21,000 bases of DNA from Betaproteobacteria bacterium (GCA_016880375.1 JAEHDO010000546.1:1-21000), one strand, 5' to 3'; positions 1 through 10,008 are shown, numbered from the stretch's first letter. Program-made: numbers and translations. The notes: a model not told the origin generated them from the sequence alone.

Positions 1-255
1 ATGGACCGCCTGCCCGTCGTGATCACCTTCGGCGGGGCGCTGCTCGGCTGGATTGCCGGCGACATGCTGCTCGGAGACGCGGTGGTGAAGCCCTATCTCG
101 AAGGCCAGCCTGTCTGGCTGAAGTACGTGGCCTCGACCGCCGGTGCCCTGCTGGTGATGGCGATCGGCACATGGCTGGCGAAGCGCGCGAGGCGGCCCCG
201 GCCGCCGGTCGAGTTGGTGGCGAGCGGAGCGCAAGGAGACAGGGAACATGAGTGA
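1..255 (+). CDS. TerC/YjbE-family integral membrane protein, 3' end only
   Basis: This is the last 84 codons of a membrane protein whose 5' part lies outside the window. The ATG at base 1 is probably an internal Met, because in the TerC/YjbE family a similar 'MDR(L/F)PV' stretch sits inside the protein before the last two membrane segments. Two hydrophobic segments are visible (about residues 5-26 and 40-59), followed by a basic, Arg/Pro-rich cytoplasmic tail. TerC-family proteins are implicated in metal (Mn) export or tellurite resistance; the substrate here cannot be inferred. The stop overlaps the start of the next gene (universal stress protein) by 8 bases, suggesting co-translation. The family call rests on the pattern of the C-terminal part only. 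Confidence 0.65.
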   Translation: MDRLPVVITFGGALLGWIAGDMLLGDAVVKPYLEGQPVWLKYVASTAGALLVMAIGTWLAKRARRPRPPVELVASGAQGDREHE

Positions 256-697
256 CGTCAAGCAGCAGGAGAGGGTGAAGGTGCTGGTACCGGTGGACGG
301 CTCGGCGAACTCGGATCGCGTCATCGACCATCTGCTGAATGAACTGGCGGTCGATGCAGCGCTGGATATTATTCTGCTCAACGTGCAGATTCCGGTCGAC
401 TCGGGTCACGCGCGCATGTTCGTCTCCGCCGAGGACGTCGAGACCTACCACCGCGAGGAGGGATTGCAGGCGCTGAAATCGGCTCGGGAAAAACTCGATG
501 CGGCAGGGGTGAAATACCACTGGCACGTGGCGGTGGGGCATATCGCCGACACCCTCATCCGCTTCGCGCAGGAACAAGGCGCCGGCCGCATCGTCATGGG
601 CACGCACGGCCGCACAGCGCTGACCCATTTACTGCTCGGCTCGGTGGCGAGTGACGTATCGCGCAAGTCGGGGATTCCCGTCACGCTGATCAAGTAG
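248..697 (+). CDS. Universal stress protein, UspA family
   Basis: A 149-residue single-domain universal stress protein of usual family length. It shows the nucleotide-binding signature: Asp17 in 'PVDGS' near the first strand, and a G-2x-G-9x-G-S motif at residues 118-132 (starting 'GTHG'). That motif places it among the ATP-binding Usp proteins rather than the non-binding UspA type. The family are small cytoplasmic proteins induced by starvation and stress; the partner is unknown. The start is preceded by an AAGGAG-like ribosome binding site and overlaps the upstream TerC-like gene by 8 bases. It ends 26 bases from the end of the convergent DUF6600-type gene, and no clear terminator lies in that gap. 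Confidence 0.93.
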   Translation: MSDVKQQERVKVLVPVDGSANSDRVIDHLLNELAVDAALDIILLNVQIPVDSGHARMFVSAEDVETYHREEGLQALKSAREKLDAAGVKYHWHVAVGHIADTLIRFAQEQGAGRIVMGTHGRTALTHLLLGSVASDVSRKSGIPVTLIK

Positions 698-723
698 GCC
701 TGCCTGACACCGGTGACGGTTTG

Positions 724-2154
724 TCAGCGGTCATGCGGGCCGCGCCTGGGCCCCATCTGTTCCTTGCGTTGCGGCTCCCTTTGACCGTTCGCCGCACCAT
801 CGTGGCGCATGCGTCCGTTGCGCGCGGCATGTTCGCGTCCGGTTTCGGTCCCCGCCTCGTGCCGGCGCGGGGGTTGGGCGGGCATCGTCGGCGCAGGGGC
901 GGGGCGGGTGTCCGCCGGGCGCCGAGGGGGTTCCGTGGCATGCCGCTGCGCCTCGCCGCCGACCATGACGGCCTGCCGCGGCGGCGCCACCTTCACCAGC
1001 TCGTGGCGGGGGTGAGCGACTTGAGGACGCAGCGGTTCCGGTGCCGGAGGCGGAGTCGGAATGCTGCGCACGACGTGGGAGGCATGGCCTGCGTTGACGC
1101 CATGCCCATGGCGCGGGTTGTTGTGGTAGTGCGGACGGTAGGCGTCGCGCGGCCCCAACGGCTGCCAGCGCGCCGCTGGCGCCATGCCGGCGGAGAACGA
1201 TGTGCGCCATCCTGGCTCGCCGAGCCAGGCCACCAGCGCCGGGGCATAGACCGGCCGCGCCACGTAGGTGCCCGGCAGCCAGGCCCAGCGTCCGCCGATG
1301 ATCGCCCAGCGGCCGTAATGGAAAGGCGCGAAGCCCCAGGGCGCCTGGTCGACCCAGGTCCAGCCCCACGGCGGCACCCAGGCCCAGCGGCCCATGCTGT
1401 AGGGCGCCCAGCCGGCGGGCAGGTACTGCGGGAACCAGGCCGTGCCGTATTCGGCGGTCTCGAGCCAGGTGCCGTGCCGATCGAGCGCTTCCTGGCCGGT
1501 CATCTCCGGGGAGACATGCTGGCCGAGGGCCGGGCCCGGCTCGCGGGCGAGGCTCCACTGCCTTAAGGCGTCGGCGGTTGCCTGGCCGGGAAGATAGCGA
1601 CGGTCAGGCCCGCCGAGCAGCAAAATGCGCTCGCCGGCATGCACGGTCAGGCCGAACGCCTCAATGAACGCCCGGCCGCGGTAGGCGGAAAATGTCGTCG
1701 TGCCGCCCGCCACGTCGGCGCGGTAGGTTCCGGGGGTTTCGAAGCGCAAGCTTCCCTCCGGCGTTTCCAGGGTTGTTTCGGCGGCATGCTCCGGGATCTG
1801 CAGGAGGATCATGATGCTGCCGCGGTGCAGACGCAGCCGGATGCGCGCGTCGTCGAGGTCTGCAAACTCCAGCGCCGTGCCCCCGTCGATGTGAAGCGCC
1901 ATGGACCCGATGCGCACCTCGCTGCGGGCCCCGACAGACGTTTCGATGAGTGCGCCGGTGGTCAGCGGCCAGTTGAGGGCGGCTTCCCCGCTGGCGAGAC
2001 TGTCACCGATGCGCAGTTGGGTGCCCGCACCCGCCAGGCTGATGCGGCCGACCCTGCCCGGCGGTTCGGCTTCGGCGGCAGGCAGGGGCAGTGCGGTGAA
2101 AAGCGCGATGCAGAGACCGAGGAGGCGCAGGAAGCAGGACATCAGCGTTTCCAT
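724..2154 (-). CDS. Secreted FecR-like / DUF6600-type tryptophan-rich protein
   Basis: A 476-residue protein of unknown function. It has an N-terminal signal peptide (hydrophobic about residues 8-24, cleavage likely near the 'PAAEAE' stretch). A beta-rich FecR-like region spans about 65-180. A tryptophan/glycine/proline-rich block at about 228-313 has repeated 'GRWAW' and 'PWG' units typical of DUF6600 proteins. The last 115 residues are a low-complexity Pro/His/Arg/Ala tail. It is probably periplasmic or surface-exposed. The first ATG has no good ribosome binding site. The Met at codon 5 (2142) has GGAAA just upstream and also leaves a good signal peptide, so it may be the true start. It is the only protein gene on the minus strand here and separates the stress gene from the conserved ndk cluster. 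Confidence 0.8.
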   Translation of the reverse strand: METLMSCFLRLLGLCIALFTALPLPAAEAEPPGRVGRISLAGAGTQLRIGDSLASGEAALNWPLTTGALIETSVGARSEVRIGSMALHIDGGTALEFADLDDARIRLRLHRGSIMILLQIPEHAAETTLETPEGSLRFETPGTYRADVAGGTTTFSAYRGRAFIEAFGLTVHAGERILLLGGPDRRYLPGQATADALRQWSLAREPGPALGQHVSPEMTGQEALDRHGTWLETAEYGTAWFPQYLPAGWAPYSMGRWAWVPPWGWTWVDQAPWGFAPFHYGRWAIIGGRWAWLPGTYVARPVYAPALVAWLGEPGWRTSFSAGMAPAARWQPLGPRDAYRPHYHNNPRHGHGVNAGHASHVVRSIPTPPPAPEPLRPQVAHPRHELVKVAPPRQAVMVGGEAQRHATEPPRRPADTRPAPAPTMPAQPPRRHEAGTETGREHAARNGRMRHDGAANGQREPQRKEQMGPRRGPHDR

Positions 2155-2230
2155 TCATTGAGCGGGGCAATTGCCTTTCTGACAAACGAGGGGCATGCCG
2201 GGGCGGATGACCCGGGAAACACTTTGTTGC

Positions 2231-2288
2231 AAAAACCGGGCCGAAACGCCCGCCGAACCCGGCGGGCGGCGGGACAGTCCGGTTTTTT
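2231..2288. repeat. Nested inverted repeat, terminator-like, between divergent genes
   Basis: The centre is a perfect 9-bp stem with a 4-base loop (CGCCCGCCG at 2247-2255, loop AACC, CGGCGGGCG at 2260-2268). It is enclosed by a second perfect inverted pair, AAAAACCGG at 2231-2239 and CCGGTTTTT at 2279-2287. Read either way, a GC-rich hairpin is followed by a T run, so it looks like a bidirectional intrinsic terminator. It lies between two divergent gene starts, where no converging transcripts are expected. It may block read-through between divergent promoters or act as a leader attenuator. Confidence 0.6.
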
Positions 2289-2299
2289 GCTGATAAAAT
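2271..2299 (+). promoter_or_regulatory. Probable sigma-70 promoter for ndk
   Basis: There is an extended -10 at 2291-2299 (TG, one base, then TAAAAT at 2294-2299). A partial -35, GGGACA at 2271-2276, lies 17 bases upstream. The -35 falls at the right edge of the nested inverted repeat. Predicted transcripts would begin near 2306 and carry a leader of about 50 bases with a T7 run at 2325-2331. Confidence 0.5.
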
Positions 2300-2357
2300 A
2301 ACGCGTTAAATGCAAATCGCCGTGTTTTTTTCAACTCTTTGATTTTGGAGTATTTAG

Positions 2358-2783
2358 ATGGCTGTTGAACGCACCCTGTCGATCATCAAACCCGATGCCG
2401 TGGCCAAAAACGTGATCGGCAAGATTTACTCCCGCTTCGAGACCAACGGCCTGACGGTCGTTGCTGCCAAGATGAAGCACCTCTCGCGCCAGGAGGCCGA
2501 GGGCTTCTATGCAGTGCATCGCGAGCGTCCCTTCTTCAAGGACCTGGTCGAGTTCATGATTTCCGGCCCGGTGATGATCCAGGCGTTGCAGGGCGAGGGC
2601 GCCATTGCCAAGAACCGCGAACTGATGGGCGCCACCGATCCTAAGAAGGCCGCGCCGGGAACCATCCGCGCCGATTTTGCCCAAAGCATCGACGCCAATG
2701 CCGTGCACGGCTCTGACGCGCCGGAAACAGCGGCGGTCGAGATCGCCTATTTCTTCCCGACCATGGAAGTCTACTCGCGCTAA
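2358..2783 (+). CDS. ndk: Nucleoside diphosphate kinase
   Basis: A 141-residue full-length NDP kinase. It transfers the gamma-phosphate of ATP to nucleoside diphosphates through a phospho-histidine intermediate and balances cytoplasmic NTP and dNTP pools. The catalytic His is His117 in the 'NAVHGSD' motif (residues 114-120). The N-terminal '[12 protein letters not shown]' and the C-terminal 'EIAYFF' are also typical. The start has a good ribosome binding site, GGAG at 2347-2350, 7 bases upstream. It heads the conserved ndk-rlmN-pilW-rodZ-ispG-hisS block, and its stop is directly followed by the rlmN ATG, so the two are probably one transcript from the promoter at 2271-2299. Confidence 0.98.
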   Translation: MAVERTLSIIKPDAVAKNVIGKIYSRFETNGLTVVAAKMKHLSRQEAEGFYAVHRERPFFKDLVEFMISGPVMIQALQGEGAIAKNRELMGATDPKKAAPGTIRADFAQSIDANAVHGSDAPETAAVEIAYFFPTMEVYSR

Positions 2784-4004
2784 ATGAAGCAGAACCTCCT
2801 CGACTTTGATGCCGCCGGCCTGACGGCCTGGTTCGCCGGTATGGGCGAAAAGCCCTTCCGCGCGAAGCAGGTGTTGCGCTGGCTGCACCGGTTCGGGGAG
2901 GACGATTTCGAGCGCATGAGCGACGTCGCCAGGAGCCTGCGCGCGCGCCTTGCCGAACTGGCCGAGGTGCGCCTGCCGCAGGTGCTGCGCGACTCGACCG
3001 CAGCCGACGGCACGCGCAAGTGGCTGCTCGACGTCGGCAACGGCAACGCCGTCGAGTGCGTCTTCATTCCCGAAGAGAGCCGCGGCACGCTGTGCATCTC
3101 CACCCAGGCCGGCTGCGCGCTCGACTGCGCCTTTTGCTCGACGGGCAAGCAGGGCTTCAACCGCAACCTGACGACGGGCGAGATCATCGGCCAGCTGTGG
3201 TGGGCGAAGCAGGCGCTGGGCGATTTCCGTCCTGCCGGCGGCGCTGCGGATCGCCGTGCTGCGGAGACTGACTTTAGCCTCCGGCCGCCGCTTCGCGGCT
3301 TAACCCCGGCTAGCGCCGGGGTCAGCCTTCGCCGAAAGTCGCCGGATGACGACTTGTCCTCGGAGCGCATCATCAGCAACGTGGTGCTGATGGGCATGGG
3401 CGAGCCGCTGGCCAATTTCGAGAATGTCGTCACCGCCCTGCAACTGATGCTCGACGACAACGCCTACGGCCTGTCGCGCCGCCGCGTGACGGTGTCGACC
3501 TCCGGCATCGTGCCCGCCATGGACCGGCTGCGCGACGAGTGCCCGGTGGCACTGGCGGTATCGCTGCATGCGCCGAGTGACGCCCTGCGCGACAGGCTGG
3601 TGCCGATCAACCGCAAGTATCCCCTGGCCGAGCTGATGGCGGCCTGCCGACGCTATCTTGAAAAATCGCCGCGCGATTTCATTACCTTCGAGTACGTCAT
3701 GCTGGACGGCGTAAACGATTCAGAAGCGCATGCCCGCGAGTTGATCAGGCTAGTGCAGGACGTGCCGTGCAAGTTCAACCTGATCCCCTTCAATCCCTTC
3801 CCGGCCTCCGGGTTCAAGCGTTCACCCGCCCAGCGGGTGCGCCGCTTCGCCGAAATCCTGATGCAGGCTCACATCGTCACGACGACGCGCAAGACCCGGG
3901 GAGAAGACATCGACGCCGCCTGCGGCCAGCTGGCCGGACAGGTGCGCGATCGCACCCAGCGCGGGGAGAAGCGCACCATCACCATTGCGGAGGCAGCATC
4001 GTGA
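2784..4004 (+). CDS. rlmN: Dual-specificity 23S rRNA/tRNA adenine-C2 methyltransferase RlmN, with in-frame insert
   Basis: A radical-SAM enzyme that methylates C2 of A2503 in 23S rRNA and A37 in some tRNAs. The [4Fe-4S] ligands are Cys111, Cys115 and Cys118 (CxxxCxxC). The two catalytic cysteines are Cys104 ('LCIST') and Cys380 ('DAACGQLAG'). The SAM-contacting 'MGMGEPLAN' lies at 203-211. At 406 residues it is longer than the roughly 360-385 I expect for the family. The excess is an insert of about 44 residues (149-192) between the helix after the cluster motif and the '[12 protein letters not shown]' strand, rich in Arg, Pro, Ala and Asp and unlike family sequence. All catalytic residues are kept, so the enzyme is probably active. 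The start follows the ndk stop with no gap, and the stop overlaps pilW by 4 bases. Confidence 0.97.
   Translation: MKQNLLDFDAAGLTAWFAGMGEKPFRAKQVLRWLHRFGEDDFERMSDVARSLRARLAELAEVRLPQVLRDSTAADGTRKWLLDVGNGNAVECVFIPEESRGTLCISTQAGCALDCAFCSTGKQGFNRNLTTGEIIGQLWWAKQALGDFRPAGGAADRRAAETDFSLRPPLRGLTPASAGVSLRRKSPDDDLSSERIISNVVLMGMGEPLANFENVVTALQLMLDDNAYGLSRRRVTVSTSGIVPAMDRLRDECPVALAVSLHAPSDALRDRLVPINRKYPLAELMAACRRYLEKSPRDFITFEYVMLDGVNDSEAHARELIRLVQDVPCKFNLIPFNPFPASGFKRSPAQRVRRFAEILMQAHIVTTTRKTRGEDIDAACGQLAGQVRDRTQRGEKRTITIAEAAS
3270..3340. repeat. Palindromic element inserted in frame within rlmN
   Basis: This 71-base segment begins GACTTT (3270-3275) and ends with its inverse AAAGTC (3335-3340). Two adjacent hairpins lie inside: GCCGC/GCGGC with a TTC loop (3287-3299), and an 8-bp perfect stem ACCCCGGC/GCCGGGGT with a TAGC loop (3303-3322). 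It sits in the part of rlmN that encodes the non-family insert (3228-3359). The other two forward frames contain stops (TGA 3269, TAG 3275, TAA 3301, TAG 3311), and only the rlmN frame is open. This fits a small mobile palindromic repeat tolerated inside a gene, similar in style to Rickettsia palindromic elements. No second copy is visible in the window. Confidence 0.6.
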
Positions 4005-4789
4005 GACGAGCCATATTGATTATTTCCGCTGCACTCATCACCGGCTGCGCCGGTACCGGCACCAGCCCAACTTCCTCGTCTTCAGCCATTCCTGTGTCCG
4101 AGCAGATGCCGACCGGAATGGCGGAGAAGAGTGCCAAGACGCACACCGAGTTGGGCGCCCTTTATCTGGAGGCAGGCAATTTCGCGGTTGCCCTGGAAGA
4201 GTCGCGCTACGCTGCTGCCACCGATCCCAACTATGCCCCGGCCTACAATCTGATGGGCCTTGTGCATCTCATGCTGAATGAAACGCCCCAGGCCAAGGGC
4301 GCCTTCGAGCGCGCAATCCAGCTCGCTCCCACTGATCCGCAGATTGCGAACGATTACGGCTGGTTCCTCTGCGTCAGCGGCCGGGAGCAGGAGGCATTCA
4401 AGTATTTTGAGACGGCAACCCGAAACCCCCTCTACAGGACGCCGACGCGACCCTATACGAACGCCGGCTTGTGCTACCTGCGAATCAAGGATGACAAATC
4501 CGCAGAGATGAATTTTCAGCGCGCGGTTCTGTTGGATGGCTCGAATGCCCAGGCGACCTATCACCTGGCCAGCCTGTCCTACAAGCGTGGGGATTATTTC
4601 AATGCCAAGAAGTTGCTCGGTGAATTGCACAAGTTGATCGAACCCAACGCCGAATCACTTTGGCTCGGCGTGAGAATTGAACGCAAGATCGGGGACCGGC
4701 AGGCCGAGGCGAGCTATTCCTCCCAGCTGCGGCGCAAGTTTGCGGGTTCGCCCGAGCACCAGGCCCTTTTGCAGGGAAAATTCGAGTGA
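4001..4789 (+). CDS. pilW: Type IV pilus biogenesis/stability lipoprotein PilW (PilF), TPR protein
   Basis: A 262-residue TPR lipoprotein, the pilotin that helps the PilQ secretin assemble in the outer membrane. The signal peptide ends in a lipobox 'LITGC' with the lipidated Cys at residue 16. A Ser/Thr-rich linker follows, then TPR-like helical repeats from about residue 45 to 240 (for example '[16 protein letters not shown]' and '[10 protein letters not shown]'). The start is GTG at 4001, chosen because it places the lipobox correctly, has GGAGG 7 bases upstream, and overlaps the rlmN stop in a GTGA junction. The reading frame is open further upstream within rlmN, but that part lacks a signal peptide. 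It overlaps rodZ by 4 bases. The neighbours rlmN, rodZ and ispG are its usual ones. Confidence 0.92.
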   Translation: MRRAILIISAALITGCAGTGTSPTSSSSAIPVSEQMPTGMAEKSAKTHTELGALYLEAGNFAVALEESRYAAATDPNYAPAYNLMGLVHLMLNETPQAKGAFERAIQLAPTDPQIANDYGWFLCVSGREQEAFKYFETATRNPLYRTPTRPYTNAGLCYLRIKDDKSAEMNFQRAVLLDGSNAQATYHLASLSYKRGDYFNAKKLLGELHKLIEPNAESLWLGVRIERKIGDRQAEASYSSQLRRKFAGSPEHQALLQGKFE

Positions 4790-5619
4790 GCGAGGATGAG
4801 GCTCCGATGACCGAAGTGCAGGCGGTGCCGGGGCCGGGTGCCATGCTGCGCATGGCGCGGGAGGCGCGGGGCACGACAATCGCGGAAGTGGCTGCCTCGC
4901 TCAAGATGAGTCCGCGGCAGATCGAGGCGATTGAGGGGGAGGATTTTTCCCGCCTTTCCGGCGCCACGTTCATCCGGGGATTTATACGGAATTACGCCAG
5001 GCACCTGAAGATTGATGCGGCGCCATTGCTGGCTGCGCTCGCGGAACAGACCAATTTGCCGCAGGCCGAATTGAATGCGCCGATCGATGCCGGCGTGAAG
5101 ATGCCCTCCTCCAGCGGGCGGCAGGGCAAAGGCCTGGTTGGCGCCACCATTCTGGCGCTGGCTGTGCTTGGCATTGCGCTCGCGCTGTATTTCGATGCAA
5201 TAGATCTCGGGGGTCTCCTGAACCGCAAGGACAGTCCGGCCGTTTCCAGGCAAGGCGGGGTGCCCCAGATCGTTCAACCCTTGCCTCAACCCGTTGCCGC
5301 CGCCCAGCCGTCCGCGGCCGCCGCAGGCGCGCCCGAGGCCAGGCCTGCCGATTCATCCGGTCAGACGACCCCGAAATCCGGCATGCATCAACTGATATTC
5401 AGCTTCGACGGCAGTTCCTGGGTGGAAGTGAAGGATGCCGCGGGACACACCCTGTTTTCGCAAATGAATGCGAAGGGTACGACACAAGTGATCGAGGGGC
5501 TTCCCCCATTCCAGCTGGTGGTTGGCAATGCTTCCAACGTGCGGCTGCAATACAACGAACAGGCGGTTGACCTCAGGCCGCACACGCGCGTCGAAGTGGC
5601 GCGACTCACTCTCGAATAA
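4786..5619 (+). CDS. rodZ: Cytoskeletal protein RodZ
   Basis: A 277-residue bitopic inner-membrane protein. A cytoplasmic Cro/CI-like helix-turn-helix lies at about residues 18-80. One membrane segment lies at about 117-135. A Pro/Ala-rich linker (about 150-195) leads to a periplasmic DUF4115 beta domain (about 200-272). RodZ binds MreB through its HTH domain and links the cytoskeleton to the cell-wall machinery, keeping rod shape. GTG at 4786 gives a GTGA overlap with the pilW stop. ATG at 4807 (codon 8) has GAGG 5 bases upstream and is an equally good start, since the HTH begins after both. The position between pilW and ispG is canonical. Confidence 0.92.
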   Translation: MSEDEAPMTEVQAVPGPGAMLRMAREARGTTIAEVAASLKMSPRQIEAIEGEDFSRLSGATFIRGFIRNYARHLKIDAAPLLAALAEQTNLPQAELNAPIDAGVKMPSSSGRQGKGLVGATILALAVLGIALALYFDAIDLGGLLNRKDSPAVSRQGGVPQIVQPLPQPVAAAQPSAAAAGAPEARPADSSGQTTPKSGMHQLIFSFDGSSWVEVKDAAGHTLFSQMNAKGTTQVIEGLPPFQLVVGNASNVRLQYNEQAVDLRPHTRVEVARLTLE

Positions 5620-5624
5620 ACCGG

Positions 5625-6878
<1,254 letters not shown>

Positions 6879-6885
6879 TTTTTCG

Positions 6886-8190
6886 ATGAGCCAGACGATT
6901 CAAGCAATCCGCGGGATGAACGACATCCTGCCCGACGAGGCCGAGCTGTGGGAGCGCTTCGACGACGCCGTGCGCGGCTGGCTGCGGGCCTACGGTTACC
7001 GGCCGATCCGCATGCCGGTGGTCGAGCCGACGCCGTTGTTTTCCCGCGCCATCGGTGAAGTGACCGACATCGTCGAGAAGGAGATGTATTCCTTCGTCGA
7101 CGCGCTCAACGGTGAGGCCCTGACGCTGCGTCCGGAGGGCACTGCCTCCTGCGTGCGTGCCGTGCTGCAGCATAGCCTGCTGCATGCTGGTCCGCAGCGC
7201 CTGTGGTATGCCGGCCCGATGTTCCGCCACGAGCGGCCGCAGAAAGGCCGCTATCGCCAGTTTCACCAGTTCGGCGTCGAGGCCTTCGGCTATGCCGGCC
7301 CGGACATCGACGCCGAGCAGATCGTCATGTGTGCGCGGCTGTGGGACGAACTGGCGCTGACCGGCATTCGCCTGGAGATCAACTCGCTGGGCAGCACGGA
7401 AGAGCGGCAACGCCACCGCGCCGAACTGATCGCCTACCTGGAGCGCCAACGCGAGGCCCTCGATGCAGATGCGCAGCGCCGGCTGCATTCCAACCCGCTG
7501 CGCATCCTCGACAGCAAGAATCCGCACATGCAGGAACTCATCGAGGGTGCGCCGAAGCTGATGGATTTCCTCGGTGAGGCCTCCCTCGAGCATTTCGGCG
7601 GCGTCCAGGCGCTGCTCAAGGAAGCGGGCATCCCTTATCGCATCAACCCGCGCCTGGTGCGTGGCCTGGACTACTACAACCTGACCGTCTTCGAGTGGAT
7701 GACCGACAAGCTGGGCGCCCAGGGCACCGTCTGCGCCGGCGGCCGCTACGACGGACTGATCGAGCAGCTCGGCGGCAAGCCGGCACCGGCCTGCGGTTTT
7801 GCAATGGGCGTCGAGCGCCTCATCGCGCTGCTGAAAGAGGAACATGGCCCAGAAGCCGAACAGGCGGCGCGGGTAGCTCCCGATGTCTATGTCGTGCATC
7901 AGGGCGACGCCGCCCAGCGTCCGGCGTTTGCTGCGGCCGAAGCTTTGCGCGGCGCTGGTTTCGACGTCCTGTTTCACTGCGGCGGCGGCAGCTTCAAGTC
8001 GCAGATGAAGCGGGCCGATGCCTCCGGCGCGCAGGTCGCGGTGATCATCGGCGACGACGAGGCGCGCGAAGGCAGCGCCAGCCTGAAACCCTTGCGCGAG
8101 GATGCACCGCAGAGGCGCATTCCGCTGGACCAACTGGCCGACGAGGTCGGCAACTATCTTTTTGGGGATGACAAAAATGGCAACCTATGA
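6886..8190 (+). CDS. hisS: Histidine-tRNA ligase
   Basis: A 434-residue class II aminoacyl-tRNA synthetase that charges tRNA-His in the cytoplasm. Class II motif 2 is visible around residues 112-132 ('[18 protein letters not shown]'). The histidine-specific '[15 protein letters not shown]' lies at 257-271 and motif 3 at 302-312 ('[10 protein letters not shown]'). The C-terminal anticodon-binding domain occupies about 332-430. The frame is open from 6841 inside ispG, but the ATG at 6886 gives the family N-terminus '[14 protein letters not shown]'. No strong ribosome binding site is seen, and the start lies 8 bases after the ispG stop. It overlaps the next gene by 14 bases. A regulatory paralogue, hisZ, lies downstream in the same window. 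Confidence 0.97.
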   Translation: MSQTIQAIRGMNDILPDEAELWERFDDAVRGWLRAYGYRPIRMPVVEPTPLFSRAIGEVTDIVEKEMYSFVDALNGEALTLRPEGTASCVRAVLQHSLLHAGPQRLWYAGPMFRHERPQKGRYRQFHQFGVEAFGYAGPDIDAEQIVMCARLWDELALTGIRLEINSLGSTEERQRHRAELIAYLERQREALDADAQRRLHSNPLRILDSKNPHMQELIEGAPKLMDFLGEASLEHFGGVQALLKEAGIPYRINPRLVRGLDYYNLTVFEWMTDKLGAQGTVCAGGRYDGLIEQLGGKPAPACGFAMGVERLIALLKEEHGPEAEQAARVAPDVYVVHQGDAAQRPAFAAAEALRGAGFDVLFHCGGGSFKSQMKRADASGAQVAVIIGDDEAREGSASLKPLREDAPQRRIPLDQLADEVGNYLFGDDKNGNL

Positions 8191-8845
8191 CCTGGAAGAG
8201 CAGGAACAGATATCCGAGCTGAAAACCTGGTGGAGGATGTACGGCAATCTGGTGACGGCAGTGCTGCTGGCCGTGTCCGCGGGTGTGGTCGGCTGGCAGG
8301 CGTGGAACTGGTACCAGCGCACGCAGGCAGCGGAGGCTTCGGTGATCTATGCCGCCGTGCAGAAGGGCGCAATGGAGCGGGATGCCAAGCGGGTGCGAGA
8401 GGCTGCCGGCGAACTGACCGAGAAGTACCCCGGCACGGCCTACGCCGCGATGGCCGCACTGACTTCTGCGCGCATGCAGTTCGATGCCGGTGACCTGAAG
8501 ACCGCCCGGGCGCAACTGCAATGGGTTGCTGACAAGGCGCGCGACAGGGATTTGCGTGACCTCGGCCGCCTGCGCCTGGCGCATGTCCTGTTCGACGACA
8601 AGGCGCTGGACGAAGCGCTCAAGCTGCTGGCCGATGAGCCTGTGCCGGCCTTTGCCGCGCGCTTCGGTGAGTTGAAAGGCGACATCCTGTTGGCACAAGG
8701 CAAGAATGCTGAGGCGAAAGCCGCCTACCAGGCCGCCCTGGCGAAGCAGGATGCCGCAGAGAAGGCCGAAGGCAGCCAGGGCGGGCGGGAAACCCGGTAC
8801 CGCGACCTGCTGCAGGTCAAGCTCGATTCGCTTGGAGACAAATGA
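8177..8845 (+). CDS. yfgM: YfgM-family inner-membrane TPR protein (ancillary SecYEG translocon subunit)
   Basis: A 222-residue protein with a short cytoplasmic N-terminus ('[16 protein letters not shown]'), one membrane segment at about 24-43, and a periplasmic helical domain with TPR-like repeats. YfgM of E. coli interacts with SecYEG and the chaperone PpiD and helps outer-membrane protein traffic. The position directly before bamB supports the call. ATG at 8177 was chosen because GGGG lies 9 bases upstream and it gives the family N-terminus. ATG at 8168 would place those G bases directly against the start. It overlaps the hisS end by 14 bases and the bamB start by 4 bases (ATGA). Confidence 0.9.
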   Translation: MATYDLEEQEQISELKTWWRMYGNLVTAVLLAVSAGVVGWQAWNWYQRTQAAEASVIYAAVQKGAMERDAKRVREAAGELTEKYPGTAYAAMAALTSARMQFDAGDLKTARAQLQWVADKARDRDLRDLGRLRLAHVLFDDKALDEALKLLADEPVPAFAARFGELKGDILLAQGKNAEAKAAYQAALAKQDAAEKAEGSQGGRETRYRDLLQVKLDSLGDK

Positions 8846-9990
8846 TGCGTGCCGTTTTCGCCCTGTCGCTGATTGCTGCATTGGCAGGTTGCTCCACGAT
8901 GGAAAAAATCAACCCGGTCAACTGGTTTTCCAGCGCACCGAAGGTGAAACCGGCCGAGTTGGAAGCGATCAGTTCGAGCGCGACGCTGGCAACGATGTGG
9001 CAGGCCAGCGTGGGCAGTGCTAGGGGCTATGTGCTGACGCCGGCAGTCGTCGGTTCAAGCGTCTATGCCGCCGCCCAGGACGGCACCTTGGCACGCTTCG
9101 ACAATGGGGGGCAGGCCTGGCGCATCAACGCCGGCCAGCCCATCTCCGGCGGCGTCGGCGCAGACGGCAGCCTGGTAGTGGTGGCCACCGCAAAAGGCGA
9201 AGTGCTGGCTTTCGACAGCACCGGCAAGGCCCTTTGGAAAGCGCGCGTGACTTCCGAAGTGCTGGCCGCGCCGCAAATCGCGGAAGGACTGGTACTGGTG
9301 CGCAGCGGCGACAACCGTATTTTCGGTCTTGATGCGGCGGACGGCAAACGCAAGTGGGTATATCAGCGCAGCACGCCGGCGCTTTCCCTGCGCAGCAATG
9401 TCAGTGTGACGGTGGCCGGCAAGGCGGCGCTGGCCGGTTTCCCCGGCGGAAAGCTGGTGGCCATCGCGCTCAACAATGGTGCCGCCATCTGGGAAGCCAC
9501 GGTGGCCATGCCCAAGGGAGCCACGGAACTCGAACGTGTCTCCGACGTCACCAGCGCGCCTGTCGTCGCTGGGCGGGAAGTTTGCGCCGCCGCCTATCAG
9601 GGGCGGATTGCCTGCTTCGACCTGGCGTCCGGCAACCATATTTGGTCCCGTGACATGTCGTCTGCTGCCGGCGTTGACGTGGATGCCCGCAATATTTATG
9701 TCTCGGATGAGAAAGGCGCGGTGCATGCGCTGGATCGCGCCAATGGCGCAACGGTGTGGAAACAGGACAAACTGTTCATGCGTCAGGTAAGCCGTCCGAT
9801 TGCGCTGGGCAACCACGTTGTCGTGGGCGACTATCAGGGCGTCGTGCATCTGCTGCGACGTGATAACGGCGCCTTTGCCGCCCGCTTCAACACGGATAGC
9901 AGCGGCATTGCCGCCGAGCCGCAGCGGCTGGAACGCGGCTTCCTGATGCAGACGCGGAATGGCGGTCTCTACGCCCTGTCGCCGAACTGA
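8842..9990 (+). CDS. bamB: Outer-membrane protein assembly factor BamB
   Basis: A 382-residue lipoprotein of the BAM complex, which folds beta-barrel proteins into the outer membrane. The signal peptide ends in lipobox 'LAGC' with Cys17. The remainder is a beta-propeller of PQQ-like repeats, visible as recurring units such as 'GKALWKARVTSEV', 'GKRKWVYQ', 'GAAIWEATV', 'GNHIWSRD' and 'GATVWKQD'. Two ATGs are adjacent. The one at 8842 overlaps the yfgM stop, but the one at 8845 is better spaced (7 bases) from GGAG at 8834-8837, so the real protein may be one residue shorter. It is followed after 18 bases by der, the usual neighbour. Confidence 0.96.
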   Translation: MMRAVFALSLIAALAGCSTMEKINPVNWFSSAPKVKPAELEAISSSATLATMWQASVGSARGYVLTPAVVGSSVYAAAQDGTLARFDNGGQAWRINAGQPISGGVGADGSLVVVATAKGEVLAFDSTGKALWKARVTSEVLAAPQIAEGLVLVRSGDNRIFGLDAADGKRKWVYQRSTPALSLRSNVSVTVAGKAALAGFPGGKLVAIALNNGAAIWEATVAMPKGATELERVSDVTSAPVVAGREVCAAAYQGRIACFDLASGNHIWSRDMSSAAGVDVDARNIYVSDEKGAVHALDRANGATVWKQDKLFMRQVSRPIALGNHVVVGDYQGVVHLLRRDNGAFAARFNTDSSGIAAEPQRLERGFLMQTRNGGLYALSPN

Positions 9991-10008
9991 TTTCCAGAAG
10001 ATCAGCCA

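Noticed and set aside
698..723. CACCGGTG palindrome and TGACA/TGTCA pair between the stress gene and the DUF6600-type gene, considered as a terminator
   Set aside because: The stems are short and no T run follows on either strand.
721..1566. 281-codon open frame on the + strand opposite the DUF6600-type gene
   Set aside because: It lies wholly inside a gene with signal peptide and recognisable domains on the other strand. The translation is Arg/Pro-rich with no family likeness, as expected for the antisense of GC-rich coding DNA.
3767..4000. Upstream extension of the pilW frame into rlmN
   Set aside because: It reads rlmN in another frame. The lipoprotein signal peptide and a GGAGG site place the true start at 4001.
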